Below, piece by piece: positions 18,747 through 28,047 of a stretch of DNA of 64,000 bases. The notes below the pieces were generated by a model, which ran no database searches, was not told the DNA's origin, and worked only from the letters and a program-made list of their open reading frames with translations. This stretch comes from Paraglaciecola marina (GTDB lineage Bacteria; Pseudomonadota; Gammaproteobacteria; Enterobacterales; Alteromonadaceae): the NCBI RefSeq assembly GCF_004360155.1, contig NZ_SAIS01000001.1, forward strand, positions 186,001 through 250,000. Reading direction: 5' to 3'. Made by a program: the position numbers and the translations under genes. Position 1 is the first letter of the stretch. The number at the start of each line of letters is the position of its first letter.

Positions 18747-19877
18747 ATGGAAAAGTTAGAGATATTATGGCAAAGCACGGCGCTAGCTCATTTTGAGTTG
18801 GGTCAGGTTATCATGATGAGTGTTGGTACTCTGTTGTTATACTTAGCTATAGTCAAAAAATTTGAACCGCTTTTACTATTGCCTATCGGATTCGGGGCTA
18901 TATTGACAAACATACCACTTGCTGGGTTTAGTGAAGTCGGTGGCTTGTTGTATTACGTTTATCATGTGGGGATTGATACTGGTGTATTCCCGTTATTAAT
19001 TTTTATGGGGGTTGGGGCTATGACTGACTTTAGTGCTCTAATTGCAAACCCCAAAATGTTATTGCTTGGCGCCGCCGCTCAAGCTGGAATATTTGCGACA
19101 TTATTTGGTGCTATTGCATTGAATCTAGTACCCGGGTTTGAATTCACCTTAAAAGATGCTGCAGCGATTGCAATTATCGGTGGGGCTGATGGACCTACGG
19201 CGATCTTTTTGGCTTCTAAGTTAGCTCCAGATTTACTGGGTGCTATTGCTGTAGCGGCTTATTCTTATATGGCTTTGGTTCCCCTAATTCAGCCCCCTAT
19301 CATGCGTTTGTTTACCACAGAAGCTGAGCGAAAGATTGAAATGCCTCAACTTAGACTCGTATCTAAGAGAGAAAAGGTAATTTTTCCGTTAGCTGTATTA
19401 CTACTTACCATTTTATTTTTGCCGACAGCGACCCCTTTAGTTGGGATGTTTTGCTTAGGAAATTTAATGAAAGAGTCTGGTGTGGTAGATAGGCTTAGCA
19501 ATAGTGCTCAAAATGAGTTGATAAACGTAGTGACAATTTTCCTTGGTTTGGCAGTTGGTTCTAAATTGTCGGCCGACAAATTCCTAACGGTCGAGACTTT
19601 GGGAATTTTAGCTCTCGGGGCAATTGCGTTTTCGATTGGTACTGCAGCTGGTATTTTAATGGCTAAAGTCATGAGTAAGTTTAGCAAATCTAAAATTAAC
19701 CCTTTACTGGGAGCTGCTGGTGTATCCGCAGTGCCTATGGCTGCAAGAGTCGTGAATAAGGTTGGTCTTGAAGCCAATCATCATAACTTCTTACTCATGC
19801 ATGCTATGGGACCCAATGTAGCCGGCGTATTAGGATCAGCCGTGGCGGCTGGTATTCTTTTATCTTTGGTGGGGTAA
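18747..19877 (+). CDS. oadB: oxaloacetate decarboxylase beta chain OadB (sodium pump)
   Basis: Integral membrane subunit that decarboxylates carboxybiotin and exports sodium. The 376 residues show about nine to eleven hydrophobic spans, and the sodium-site signatures [35 protein letters not shown] and [18 protein letters not shown] with conserved Asp in GGADGPT. It follows oadA by 13 bases as the last gene of the oadGAB operon. Confidence 0.97.
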   Translation: MEKLEILWQSTALAHFELGQVIMMSVGTLLLYLAIVKKFEPLLLLPIGFGAILTNIPLAGFSEVGGLLYYVYHVGIDTGVFPLLIFMGVGAMTDFSALIANPKMLLLGAAAQAGIFATLFGAIALNLVPGFEFTLKDAAAIAIIGGADGPTAIFLASKLAPDLLGAIAVAAYSYMALVPLIQPPIMRLFTTEAERKIEMPQLRLVSKREKVIFPLAVLLLTILFLPTATPLVGMFCLGNLMKESGVVDRLSNSAQNELINVVTIFLGLAVGSKLSADKFLTVETLGILALGAIAFSIGTAAGILMAKVMSKFSKSKINPLLGAAGVSAVPMAARVVNKVGLEANHHNFLLMHAMGPNVAGVLGSAVAAGILLSLVG

Positions 19878-19886
19878 TACAGTACC

Positions 19887-19927
19887 ACTTAACAGTCGGG
19901 TTCTAGGGTACTACCTAGCTGTTAAGT
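19887..19927. terminator. probable bidirectional terminator between oadB and sapF
   Basis: Outer inverted repeat ACTTAACAG (19887-19895) / CTGTTAAGT (19919-19927) enclosing an inner CTAGG-GTACTA-CCTAG hairpin, between two convergent genes. The flanking T-tract is weak, so termination strength is uncertain. Confidence 0.5.
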
Positions 19928-19935
19928 TTATTATT

Positions 19936-20721
19936 TTAAGAGCCTTGTCGGTTAACTAATGCTTGGTGAGCATCTACTAATTTTTTAGTGTATTCGGCTT
20001 TTGGCCAAGTGAATATAACTTCAGTTTTTCCTGATTCAATGACTTTTCCATCTTGCATCACAATAACTTTATCTGAAATATGTCTTACTATTCCTAAATT
20101 GTGAGATATAAAAATAAAGCCAATCCCCAAATCCTTTTGTAATTGCATCAACAAATTAACAGCTTGAGAGCGTACAGACGGATCTAGGGCTGCAAAAGGT
20201 TCATCTGCTACAACAACTTTAGGGTTTAGAATTAACGCTCTTGCTAAGGCTACACGTTGTCGTTGTCCATCTGATAACATGTGACGGTAAAAAAATTGAT
20301 GATCAGACATCAATCCAACTTTTCTTAAGGTTTTTACTACAAGGTTATTGCGTTGTTGGGTATCAAGCTTTGTATTCAATCTCAAAGGTTCTTCTAAAAT
20401 AGCCCCTAAGGTTAATCCTGGGTTTAAAGATTCGTTACTATTCTGAAAAATCATTCTGATGTCATGGCAGCTTGAAGTAAGATCGGCATTATTTATTTCT
20501 ACACCGTTCATAAGGATCCTGCCACTATTAGGCCTTTCCAAGCCAACTAATAATTTTGCTAATAGTGACTTACCTGAGCTGTTTCCTCCAATTATGGCTA
20601 GTGTTTCACCTGCTTTAAGGTTAAAGCTAACTGGACCTAACTCATAGGTAGCGGGAGTATTTGACCAAAAATTTTGTTTTTGGTTATTGAATATTAAGTC
20701 TTCTACTTTAAATAATTCCAC
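19936..20721 (-). CDS. sapF: peptide ABC transporter ATP-binding protein SapF
   Basis: One of two ATPases of the Sap transporter, which in enteric bacteria handles antimicrobial peptides and supports potassium uptake. The 261 residues have a Walker A (GGNSSGKSLLAKLL), a signature-like LSDGQRQRVALARAL, Walker B (VVADEP) and an H-loop (FISHNLG). The signature has LSDGQ in place of the common LSGGQ. It starts with GTG overlapping the sapD stop. Last gene of the pspF-sapABCDF transcript. Confidence 0.92.
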   Translation of the reverse strand: MELFKVEDLIFNNQKQNFWSNTPATYELGPVSFNLKAGETLAIIGGNSSGKSLLAKLLVGLERPNSGRILMNGVEINNADLTSSCHDIRMIFQNSNESLNPGLTLGAILEEPLRLNTKLDTQQRNNLVVKTLRKVGLMSDHQFFYRHMLSDGQRQRVALARALILNPKVVVADEPFAALDPSVRSQAVNLLMQLQKDLGIGFIFISHNLGIVRHISDKVIVMQDGKVIESGKTEVIFTWPKAEYTKKLVDAHQALVNRQGS

Positions 20722-21716
20722 TATTTAGTATCCCTATGGATGGGAAAGTGGCAGCTATAATAATGATTATGTACTCTTCTAGATACAGGCATAATAACAC
20801 ATTCCCGTCTAGCTCTTGGGCATCTTGGCCCTAACCTGCAGCCTGTGGGTAAATGATGTAGGGTAGGGATTGTGCCTTCTAAAGATGTTAACGCTGACTT
20901 CGCTGGAAGGTCTTTTCTGAAACTAGGGGCGCTATCAAGTAGTGCTTTTGTATAAGGGTGGAAAGCTCGCTTTCTTAGCAACCGTAAGTCACCACTTTCA
21001 ACGGTTTGTCCGCAATATAATACTGTCATATATGAAGCCATACTCGATATTGCTAAAAGATCATGGCTAACGAATAATATACTCATATCACGAACTTGAT
21101 TAATTCGGCTCAATAAATTTAGTATCTGTGTTTTGGTTGTGACCTCCATACCTTTTGTAGGATTATCAGCAATGATCAATTTGGGCTCTGACGCTACTGC
21201 CATTGCAATCATAAATTTTTGAATGACATTACTTGCTATTTGATGAGGGTAACTCTTTAAACATAGTTCATGGTTTTTAATGCCTACTTTGTGCAGCAAA
21301 CTAATTGCTATGTCTTGCTTTTGTTTATTTCGCTCCCAAAACCAACCCTTAGTTAGGTTTGTTTTTGGGATCATTTCTTTTAATTGATCTCCTAGTGTTA
21401 ATAAGGGATCGAGGGAGTCGATAGGGTTCTGAAAAATCACTGAAATGTCGTTACGTATCAGCTGCCGACGTTTTTTTAAAGACATGGTTAATAGGTTTTG
21501 CCCACGCCATGTCATTCTATCTGCAGTAATCCTCCAATGACTTGGCAAAGCACCTACGATTGCTTTTACTATAATACTCTTTCCCGAACCAGACTCCCCA
21601 ACAAGCGCGTGAATTTGCCCTTCGTTTATGACTAGGTTTACCTTGTCCAGCGCTTTTATCCAGTCTCCAGCAATATCCATTTCTAGGGTAAGGTTTTTTA
21701 CATCCAATAATATCAT
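20721..21716 (-). CDS. sapD: peptide ABC transporter ATP-binding protein SapD
   Basis: Second ATPase of the Sap transporter, of the oligopeptide/dipeptide (OppD/DppD) type. Walker A is GESGSGKSIIVKAI. The usual LSGGQ signature is replaced by a degenerate PHQIASNVIQKFMIAMAVASEP, as in known SapD proteins. Walker B is LIIADNP with Asn instead of the catalytic Glu, suggesting that hydrolysis is asymmetric and carried by SapF. The C-terminal cysteines (CRLGPRCPRARRECV) match the OppD/DppD iron-sulfur-like extension. It overlaps sapC and sapF by one base each. Confidence 0.92.
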   Translation of the reverse strand: MILLDVKNLTLEMDIAGDWIKALDKVNLVINEGQIHALVGESGSGKSIIVKAIVGALPSHWRITADRMTWRGQNLLTMSLKKRRQLIRNDISVIFQNPIDSLDPLLTLGDQLKEMIPKTNLTKGWFWERNKQKQDIAISLLHKVGIKNHELCLKSYPHQIASNVIQKFMIAMAVASEPKLIIADNPTKGMEVTTKTQILNLLSRINQVRDMSILFVSHDLLAISSMASYMTVLYCGQTVESGDLRLLRKRAFHPYTKALLDSAPSFRKDLPAKSALTSLEGTIPTLHHLPTGCRLGPRCPRARRECVIMPVSRRVHNHYYSCHFPIHRDTK

Positions 21717-22609
21717 TAGTGAAGTAGTCTATTTTTTAATGCAGAGCGTAAACCATCTCCAACAATATTCACAGACACTACCATAAGAAAAAGTGCGCCT
21801 CCAGGTAAGGCAATATTCCATGGGGCGATATAGGCAACTTCAATTCCTTGCGATAATAATGCACCAAGTTCAGAAGAAGGCGCTTGTGCCCCTAGGTTTA
21901 AAAAACCTAAAGCGCTAATGTCTAGTATAGAAATTGATAGTGCGAGTGTTGCTTGCATGACTAAGGTTTCACCCATATTCGGCAGGATAGAGCGAGCAAA
22001 TAGTTGTATTTTACTTGCACCATCTAGTCGCGCTGCCATGACATATTCCTTGGAAAGTTCACTTCGAACAAAATCACGAGTTTGGTGCACAAACTGTGGG
22101 ATAAGTGCTAATACGATTGCCCACATGCTGTTTACTAAGCCTGTCCCTAATATTGCTATGATTATGATAGCGATCAATATTGTGGGAATAGCTTGGATTG
22201 AGTCTAAGGTATGATTTAAAAAACTAGATCTAAATCCTTTGCTCATTCCTGCTATTGCACCTAAACCCACACCAACTAAAAGTGCAAAAACCACCAATAA
22301 AATGCTGATACCAAAGGTCATTCTACATCCATACAAGACCCTAGAAAGTATATCTCTTCCTAGTCCATCAGTACCAAATATGTGAGTTATACCGCCGTTA
22401 GCGTCCCATGAGGGGGGAACTAAAATGTTTCCTGTTTTCTGTAAGTTTGGGTCAAATGGTGCAAGCAGTGGACAAAAAACAGTGATCAAAATAAATAATA
22501 CTAAACAGACTAAGCCACCCATGGCGATATGGTTCTTTTGAAACTCTAACCACGTATACTGGAGCGGTGAAGGGTGCTGCTCTTCTTGGTATAAATTAAA
22601 TCGTGCCAC
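21716..22609 (-). CDS. sapC: peptide ABC transporter permease SapC
   Basis: Membrane permease of the DppC/OppC type. The N-terminal cytoplasmic arm is followed by a first span (GGLVCLVLFILITVFCPLLAPF), the periplasmic loop with GTDGLGRDILSRVLYG, and the EAA loop (EYVMAARLDGASKIQLFARSILPN). Of two possible starts, GTG 22609 lies six bases after an AAGAAGG, whereas TTG 22615 abuts it, so GTG is preferred (297 residues). The start lies inside the 3' end of sapB. Confidence 0.92.
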   Translation of the reverse strand: MARFNLYQEEQHPSPLQYTWLEFQKNHIAMGGLVCLVLFILITVFCPLLAPFDPNLQKTGNILVPPSWDANGGITHIFGTDGLGRDILSRVLYGCRMTFGISILLVVFALLVGVGLGAIAGMSKGFRSSFLNHTLDSIQAIPTILIAIIIIAILGTGLVNSMWAIVLALIPQFVHQTRDFVRSELSKEYVMAARLDGASKIQLFARSILPNMGETLVMQATLALSISILDISALGFLNLGAQAPSSELGALLSQGIEVAYIAPWNIALPGGALFLMVVSVNIVGDGLRSALKNRLLH

Positions 22610-23633
22610 GTTCAACCTTCTTACGTTTTGGATCTGTTAACCGCAGTAACATATCAATTGACATGGTAAACAAGACAACAAATACAGAAACCGCTAGCAT
22701 TCCAGCTTGAATAGCGGAGTAATCTTGTTGATAAATTGCCTGAATTAACCAGCTACCAATACCAGGCCAAGAAAATATAGTTTCTACAATCATGGCGTTA
22801 GTGAGTAGGGTAGGAAACTGCATCGCCAATAGTGGTAAAATTGGAATTAATGCATTGCGGATACCGTGTCGTACTAATACTTGACGTGTTGTTAACCCTC
22901 TAGCGTATGCTGCTTGTATAAACTCACTATTAAGAGTTTCAATAACCGAGCGCCTTGTTATTCTTAATATTAAAGTGGTTGTAACGATAGCAATGGAAAG
23001 AGTTGGCAATATTAAATGTCTTAATGCATCAAGCAGTACTGCATGCTTATTGTCTATATCTGACATTAAAATATCGATTAGTATAAACCCAGTTTTATTT
23101 GGAACATCAAATATTAAACTGAGCCTTCCAGAAAGAGGTAACCAACCAAAATGCAAAGAGAATACTAAAATTAAAATAAGTGCTAACCAAAATACAGGTA
23201 TGGAATACCCCACTACGCTAAAGGACAATAAAGTGTAATCAGGTAACTTATGGTGCCTCAATGCTGCTATAAAACCTAACGGCAGCCCTAAAATCAAAGA
23301 AATAGTAAGAGCATAGGCACTCAGTTCGATACTCGCGGGCAAAGACTGCATAATTTCTTCATATAAGGGTTGGCCTGAATTAAAACTGACCCCCCAATTA
23401 CCTGAAAATAGTTCAGACATATAATGTCCATACTGAGAAAGTACTCCGCCTTCTGGATCATAGCCTATATTGACACTTTGGTTTTGTAGCTTTTGTAACT
23501 CTTCAAGCTTTAACCCAGTCATTATTTCAATTGGGTCACCGGGAAAAAGATAGGCAAGGGCGAATGATAATAAACTAAGAATAAATAAAGTTATTATAAT
23601 CAAATTCGTATAACGCAATAGAATATTTAACAT
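22596..23633 (-). CDS. sapB: peptide ABC transporter permease SapB
   Basis: Membrane permease of the DppB/OppB type, partner of SapC. The 345 residues have an N-terminal span (LIIITLFILSLLSFALAYLFPGDP), a periplasmic loop and an EAA motif (EFIQAAYARGLTTRQVLVRHGIRNALIP), with about six spans. It starts at ATG within TGATG at the sapA stop and overlaps sapC at the 3' end. Confidence 0.93.
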   Translation of the reverse strand: MLNILLRYTNLIIITLFILSLLSFALAYLFPGDPIEIMTGLKLEELQKLQNQSVNIGYDPEGGVLSQYGHYMSELFSGNWGVSFNSGQPLYEEIMQSLPASIELSAYALTISLILGLPLGFIAALRHHKLPDYTLLSFSVVGYSIPVFWLALILILVFSLHFGWLPLSGRLSLIFDVPNKTGFILIDILMSDIDNKHAVLLDALRHLILPTLSIAIVTTTLILRITRRSVIETLNSEFIQAAYARGLTTRQVLVRHGIRNALIPILPLLAMQFPTLLTNAMIVETIFSWPGIGSWLIQAIYQQDYSAIQAGMLAVSVFVVLFTMSIDMLLRLTDPKRKKVERGTI

Positions 23634-25270
23634 CAGTGCTTAGTTACTCCGCCAAATCTTATTCCGCCATAAGGATTGATAAGCAACCCGTTTAACTCTT
23701 TTCGGTGGGCTTGGTATTTAGACGCGTGGGCTATGGGTAACAGTGGCAATTGTTCAGCTAAAAGCTCATTTGCTTGTCCATAAAAGTATGCTCTTTCTTG
23801 AGTATCTGAATAATCTAATGCTTCGTTGATTATTTGATCGTATTTTTCAAAGCACCACATGGCTCTATTTGTACCTGATTCAATCGCTGCGCATGATAAA
23901 AGTGGGCGATAAAAATTGTCTGGGTCGCCATTGTCGGCTGACCATCCAATCAAAACTGAGTCATGAAGGCCTAGTGAAAGTTTCTCTCTAAAGATGGACC
24001 ATTTATAACTGATTATATTTACCTGAATGCCAACATCCTGTAAATAACCTTTAATGAGTTCTGCCATTTTCATTGCGTTTGGATTGTAAGAGCGTTTTAC
24101 TGGCATTGCCCATACCGTCATGCTGAAACCATCTTCAATACCATTTTCACGCAACATTTTTTTAGCCGCTGTAGGGTTGAAATTTACCTTTTTAACATCA
24201 GGTTGAAAGGCCCAAGATGTGGGCGGCACAATATTTTGAGCTGCTATAGCGCTGTCAAAGTAAATAGCTTCTAGCAAGGCATTCCGATCAACAGCCATAG
24301 ATAAAGCACGGCGTATTGCGGGGTTATCAAAAGGGGGTCTGGATGTATTAAAAGCCCAAAACCCAACGTTTTGGCCTGGCTCTTCATCTAGTACCAAATT
24401 ATCTTGTTGCCTTACAACTTCAAGTTCACTATGTGCGGGTAATGCAATGGCATCACATTCGCCTGTTATTAATTTCGCCAAACGTAGAGAGCTTGATGGG
24501 GTGATATCAAATATAAGTTTGTCGGTCAGCTTGTCACTACGCCAATATTCTGGATGTTTACTGTATTTTATATATTGGTCTTGTCTAAAGTCACTTAATT
24601 TATAAGGGCCTGTTCCCACTGGTACAGAGTCAATGAGTTGCTTTTGATTACGGGCGGTTAACGTCTTAGCATATTCGGCTGATAAAATAATAGCGAAATC
24701 AGTCGCAAGGTTCGCTAGAAATGAACTCTCTCGCTTTTGAAGAGTAATTTCGACTCTATATCCATTTAATCGTTTAACACTTTTGATGAGTTTATTCAGA
24801 TTGAGGCTATCCGTATACGGATATCGACCACCTGATACTTGATGGTATGGATGAGTCGATAACCGCCACCTATTAAAGCTAAATAATACGTCGTCAGCAT
24901 TAAAATATCGCGAAGGCGTAAATGTTGAAATATTATGAAATGCTACTTTTTTTCGTAGTTGAAAAGTGTAGGTCTTTCCATCCGGACTGATAATCCAACT
25001 AGTGGCAAGGGCGGGAACTATTTCACCAGACGTTTGATCAAAATCTAATAATCTGTCATACAGTTGATGGGAGGATGCATCAACCGTTGTGCCAAATGTA
25101 TCTAACTGTGGATTAAAACTAGATGGACTGCCTTCAGAACAATATACAATTCCATTAGGATCGGTTTTTGAAGTAATCAATGCATCACATGCATGTAAGG
25201 TCATACTAAAAACAAATACAATTAAGGTTTTAGTTGAATAGGATATGTGGTGTCTCTTTATTATATTCAC
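23633..25270 (-). CDS. sapA: peptide-binding protein SapA (SBP family 5), probable lipoprotein
   Basis: Periplasmic solute-binding protein of the DppA/OppA family feeding SapBCDF. The N-terminus has a basic and hydrophobic segment ending LHAC, a lipobox-like site with Asp at +2 (inner-membrane retention in E. coli rules), so it may be a lipoprotein rather than a soluble SBP. The body has YDRLLDFDQTSGEIVPALATSW, GTGPYKL and RRALSMAVDRNALL, typical of family 5. The GTG start has no strong ribosome site; it lies nine bases after the pspF stop, so translation may be coupled. Confidence 0.92.
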   Translation of the reverse strand: MNIIKRHHISYSTKTLIVFVFSMTLHACDALITSKTDPNGIVYCSEGSPSSFNPQLDTFGTTVDASSHQLYDRLLDFDQTSGEIVPALATSWIISPDGKTYTFQLRKKVAFHNISTFTPSRYFNADDVLFSFNRWRLSTHPYHQVSGGRYPYTDSLNLNKLIKSVKRLNGYRVEITLQKRESSFLANLATDFAIILSAEYAKTLTARNQKQLIDSVPVGTGPYKLSDFRQDQYIKYSKHPEYWRSDKLTDKLIFDITPSSSLRLAKLITGECDAIALPAHSELEVVRQQDNLVLDEEPGQNVGFWAFNTSRPPFDNPAIRRALSMAVDRNALLEAIYFDSAIAAQNIVPPTSWAFQPDVKKVNFNPTAAKKMLRENGIEDGFSMTVWAMPVKRSYNPNAMKMAELIKGYLQDVGIQVNIISYKWSIFREKLSLGLHDSVLIGWSADNGDPDNFYRPLLSCAAIESGTNRAMWCFEKYDQIINEALDYSDTQERAYFYGQANELLAEQLPLLPIAHASKYQAHRKELNGLLINPYGGIRFGGVTKH

Positions 25271-25279
25271 TGGTTTAAC

Positions 25280-26380
25280 TTAACCCATATCCTCATTTGC
25301 TTGTTCTAACAAATTGTATTTTTTTAGGTAACCTCTTAATTGATGGTAAGTTAAGCCTAGTTTTTCTGCCGTTTTCTTCTGGTTAAACTGACTATCTGTC
25401 AGTGCTTGGTTAATAAGATTTATCTCAAAATTCTGGGATAATTCCTTTAACTCTACGGGAAATTCAAACTGTGAGGCTTCTTCTGCCGTTATTGTAGACT
25501 CTTCTTTTTGAATGATTGTTGTACTTTCAACTGGAGATTCTTTTTTATGGGGCGTTTGGGTTACTCTATCACTGGTTTTAATTCGGTTTTTGGGACGATA
25601 TTCAGATTCAAATGGATCTAATATTATTTGGTGGACAGGAATATGTGGGTTGTTACTTCGATATACTGCTCGTTCAACAACGTTTTTAAGCTCTCTGATA
25701 TTTCCGGGCCAATGATAATCAAGAAGAGTTCGTTTGGCTTTTTCAGTAAAACCACTAAATAACTCCATTTCTAGCTCTCTAGCCATATTGATAGCAAAGT
25801 TTTCGGCTAACATCATAATATCTTCTTTACGCTCTCTGAGAGGGGGCAGAGTAATAACGTCAAAGGCTAGCCTATCTAACAAATCAGCTCTGAATTCACC
25901 CGATTCAGCAAGCGCAGGCAAATCTTCATTCGTCGCAGCGACGAGCCGCACATCTACTTTAACACTGCGCGAACCACCCACCCTTTCAAATTCACCATAT
26001 TCAATTACTCTAAGTAATTTTTCTTGGATCATTCCAGAAGTATTTGCCAATTCATCTAAAAATAGGGTGCCATTGTGTGCTGTTTCAAATCGACCTTCTC
26101 TACGTTTAGATGCTCCAGTAAATGCCCCTGCCTCATATCCAAATAATTCACTTTCTAATAAGCTCTCATTTAAAGCCGCGCAATTTAACTTTAAATATGT
26201 TTGATCCCAGCGTTTAGACAAAAAGTGTAATCTAGCTGCAACAAGCTCTTTACCAGTACCTCGTTCACCAATAATGAGCACTGGTTTATTTAATGGAGCT
26301 ATTTGTGATATTTGCTCTAATACTTCTAAAAAATTATTAGATTGACCTAGTAGATTATCTTGTTGGCGAAAACGGCTCAT
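25280..26380 (-). CDS. pspF: psp operon transcriptional activator PspF
   Basis: Sigma-54 enhancer-binding protein that activates pspABC and is held off by PspA. The 366 residues start at ATG 26380 after AAGGATATTG. There is no receiver domain. The AAA+ domain has Walker A GERGTGKE, the sigma-54 contact loop GAFTGA and Walker B GTLFLDELAN. The C-terminal FIS-type helix-turn-helix is NQKKTAEKLGLTYHQLRGYLKKYNL. It has a long low-complexity linker (about 275-310) before the HTH. It is divergent from pspA and sits upstream of sapA. Confidence 0.95.
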   Translation of the reverse strand: MSRFRQQDNLLGQSNNFLEVLEQISQIAPLNKPVLIIGERGTGKELVAARLHFLSKRWDQTYLKLNCAALNESLLESELFGYEAGAFTGASKRREGRFETAHNGTLFLDELANTSGMIQEKLLRVIEYGEFERVGGSRSVKVDVRLVAATNEDLPALAESGEFRADLLDRLAFDVITLPPLRERKEDIMMLAENFAINMARELEMELFSGFTEKAKRTLLDYHWPGNIRELKNVVERAVYRSNNPHIPVHQIILDPFESEYRPKNRIKTSDRVTQTPHKKESPVESTTIIQKEESTITAEEASQFEFPVELKELSQNFEINLINQALTDSQFNQKKTAEKLGLTYHQLRGYLKKYNLLEQANEDMG

Positions 26381-26505
26381 CAATATCCTTAAAAATTGGT
26401 CTAAACGACTAAGTAATAGTGTACTTACTAATTACGCCAGATCCCAGTATTTATGATTTTATTTATTAATTAAATAAATTCAATAGCTTATAAGTTTTTA
26501 TAGGT

Positions 26506-26520
26506 TGGCCCGGTAATTGA
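26506..26520 (+). promoter_or_regulatory. sigma-54 promoter of pspA
   Basis: TGGCCCGGTAATTGA matches the -24/-12 consensus TGGCAC-N5-TTGC except for C at the fifth position and A at the last, with correct GG/TTG spacing. It lies 72 bases before the pspA ATG, in the divergent pspF-pspA region. The AT-rich DNA at 26450-26490 could hold the bend (IHF) and PspF sites, but I did not resolve those. Confidence 0.82.
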
Positions 26521-26591
26521 ATAACCAGTACTTGTAATAATCAGGTTAAGTAATACCATTTAACTAACATTAGATAATAGAGGTAAATAAT

Positions 26592-27269
26592 ATGGGTATC
26601 TTCTCTCGTTTCACTGACATAGTGAACTCAAATATTAATGCCATTTTAGATAAGGCTGAAGATCCAGAGAAAATGGTGCGTTTAATCATACAAGAAATGG
26701 AAGACACTTTAGTTGAAGTGCGTTCTGCTTCAGCTAAAACGATAGCGAGTAAAAAAGAAATTTCGGCTTCAATTAATAAAATTCAATCTGAATCAAAAGA
26801 TTGGAAGTCAAAAGCTGAGCTTGCTATTAGTAAAGAGCGTGAAGATTTAGCTCGAGCCGCTCTTCAGGAAAAGAAGAAGTGTGATGAGCAAGTGCAAATA
26901 TTAACAACTGAGCTAAGCGTTGTAGATGAACAGATTACCAAACTTCAGAATGAAGTAGGACAGTTACAGGATAAGTTGGCTGATGCCAAAGCACGCCAGA
27001 AAGCCATTATTCTGCGTCAAAAAACAGTAAGCTCAAGGTTAGAAGTTAAGAAAAGTCTAGATAGCGGTAAAGTAGATGCAGCTATGGGGCGGTTTGAACA
27101 ATACGAACGTAAAATTGATGACTTGGAGTCACAAGTTGATGCGTATGACTTAGGCAAGAAAACATTGGCAGACGAATTTGCTGAGCTTGAGTCTGACGAT
27201 GATATAGATAATGAATTGGCAGCGTTAAAGAAAACAATGCAAAGTAAATCAGCAGATTCGAATAAATAA
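26592..27269 (+). CDS. pspA: phage shock protein PspA
   Basis: Peripheral inner-membrane protein of the ESCRT-III/Vipp1 superfamily that protects membrane integrity and the proton motive force, and inhibits PspF. The 225 residues begin MGIFSRFTDIVNSNINAILDKAEDPEKMVRLIIQEMEDTLVEVRS, the family signature with the amphipathic N-terminal helix, followed by long coiled coil. GAGGTAAATAAT precedes the ATG. Confidence 0.97.
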   Translation: MGIFSRFTDIVNSNINAILDKAEDPEKMVRLIIQEMEDTLVEVRSASAKTIASKKEISASINKIQSESKDWKSKAELAISKEREDLARAALQEKKKCDEQVQILTTELSVVDEQITKLQNEVGQLQDKLADAKARQKAIILRQKTVSSRLEVKKSLDSGKVDAAMGRFEQYERKIDDLESQVDAYDLGKKTLADEFAELESDDDIDNELAALKKTMQSKSADSNK

Positions 27270-27290
27270 GTAGTAGTAAGGGGAGTCATT

Positions 27291-27527
27291 GTGGAAGGAA
27301 TTATTGGGATTATAGTAACGCCAATCATTTTGTTTATGATTTTTGTCGCACCAATTTGGCTTATTTTACATTACCGCAGTAAGAAACAAATAAGCCAAGG
27401 GCTGTCAGAAGATGAATATGGAAATTTACAAGAGTTGGCTGACAGGGCAGAGAAAATGGCTGATCGCATTCATACCTTGGAGTCAATTTTGGATGCTGAA
27501 GCGCCTCAGTGGAGAAACAAAGTATGA
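27291..27527 (+). CDS. pspB: phage shock protein PspB
   Basis: Small inner-membrane protein that, with PspC, senses envelope stress and draws PspA away from PspF. The 78 residues have one N-terminal span (about 4-27, IIVTPIILFMIFVAPIWLILHY) and a C-terminal leucine-rich coiled coil (ELADRAEKMADRIHTLESIL). The GTG start lies after AAGGGGAG. The stop overlaps the pspC start (ATGA). Confidence 0.94.
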   Translation: MEGIIGIIVTPIILFMIFVAPIWLILHYRSKKQISQGLSEDEYGNLQELADRAEKMADRIHTLESILDAEAPQWRNKV

Positions 27528-27985
27528 ATAATCGAGGAACCTTATATCGGGACCCAGGTAAAGCAAGAATTGCCGGCGTGTGCGCTGGCATAGCTGAATA
27601 TTTTGGGCTTGAGCTATGGCTGGTTCGTATTCTTACCTTAACAGGGTTCTTTTTACTGGCCCCTCCATTTTTCTTTATTGGTTATATTGCTGGTTGGTTT
27701 ATTTTAGAGAAAAAACCAATAAATATGGGGAGTAAAAAAGAGCACAATCAATTTACTGAGGCAAAGAGTACCAAACAAACAGGTAAAGGTTGGCATAACA
27801 CAAATACAGATGAGCCAGAAAAAGTGGTTGTGAAATCAAAAATCTGGCAAGCAGGTGAGCCACCTCAACAAGCTTTTATCGATATTAAACAGCAGTTTGA
27901 GAACAATGAAAAAAGACTTAGAAAAGTAGAAAAATATGTAACTTCTTCTGAATTTCAACTCAATAGAGAGATAAACAACTTATAA
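27524..27985 (+). CDS. pspC: phage shock protein PspC
   Basis: Inner-membrane stress sensor. ATG 27524 overlaps the pspB stop by four bases. The protein (153 residues) has the PspC domain LYRDPGKARIAGVCAGIAEYFGLELWLVRIL, a membrane span (about 42-65), and a long polar C-terminal region with a terminal coiled coil. It is longer than the 119-residue E. coli protein. No pspD follows; ycjX is next. Confidence 0.95.
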   Translation: MNNRGTLYRDPGKARIAGVCAGIAEYFGLELWLVRILTLTGFFLLAPPFFFIGYIAGWFILEKKPINMGSKKEHNQFTEAKSTKQTGKGWHNTNTDEPEKVVVKSKIWQAGEPPQQAFIDIKQQFENNEKRLRKVEKYVTSSEFQLNREINNL

Positions 27986-28047
27986 GTTTCTACTAATTAG
28001 TTTTAGATATCATTTTTGTTACATTGATAAGGTTAATTTTGATTTAG

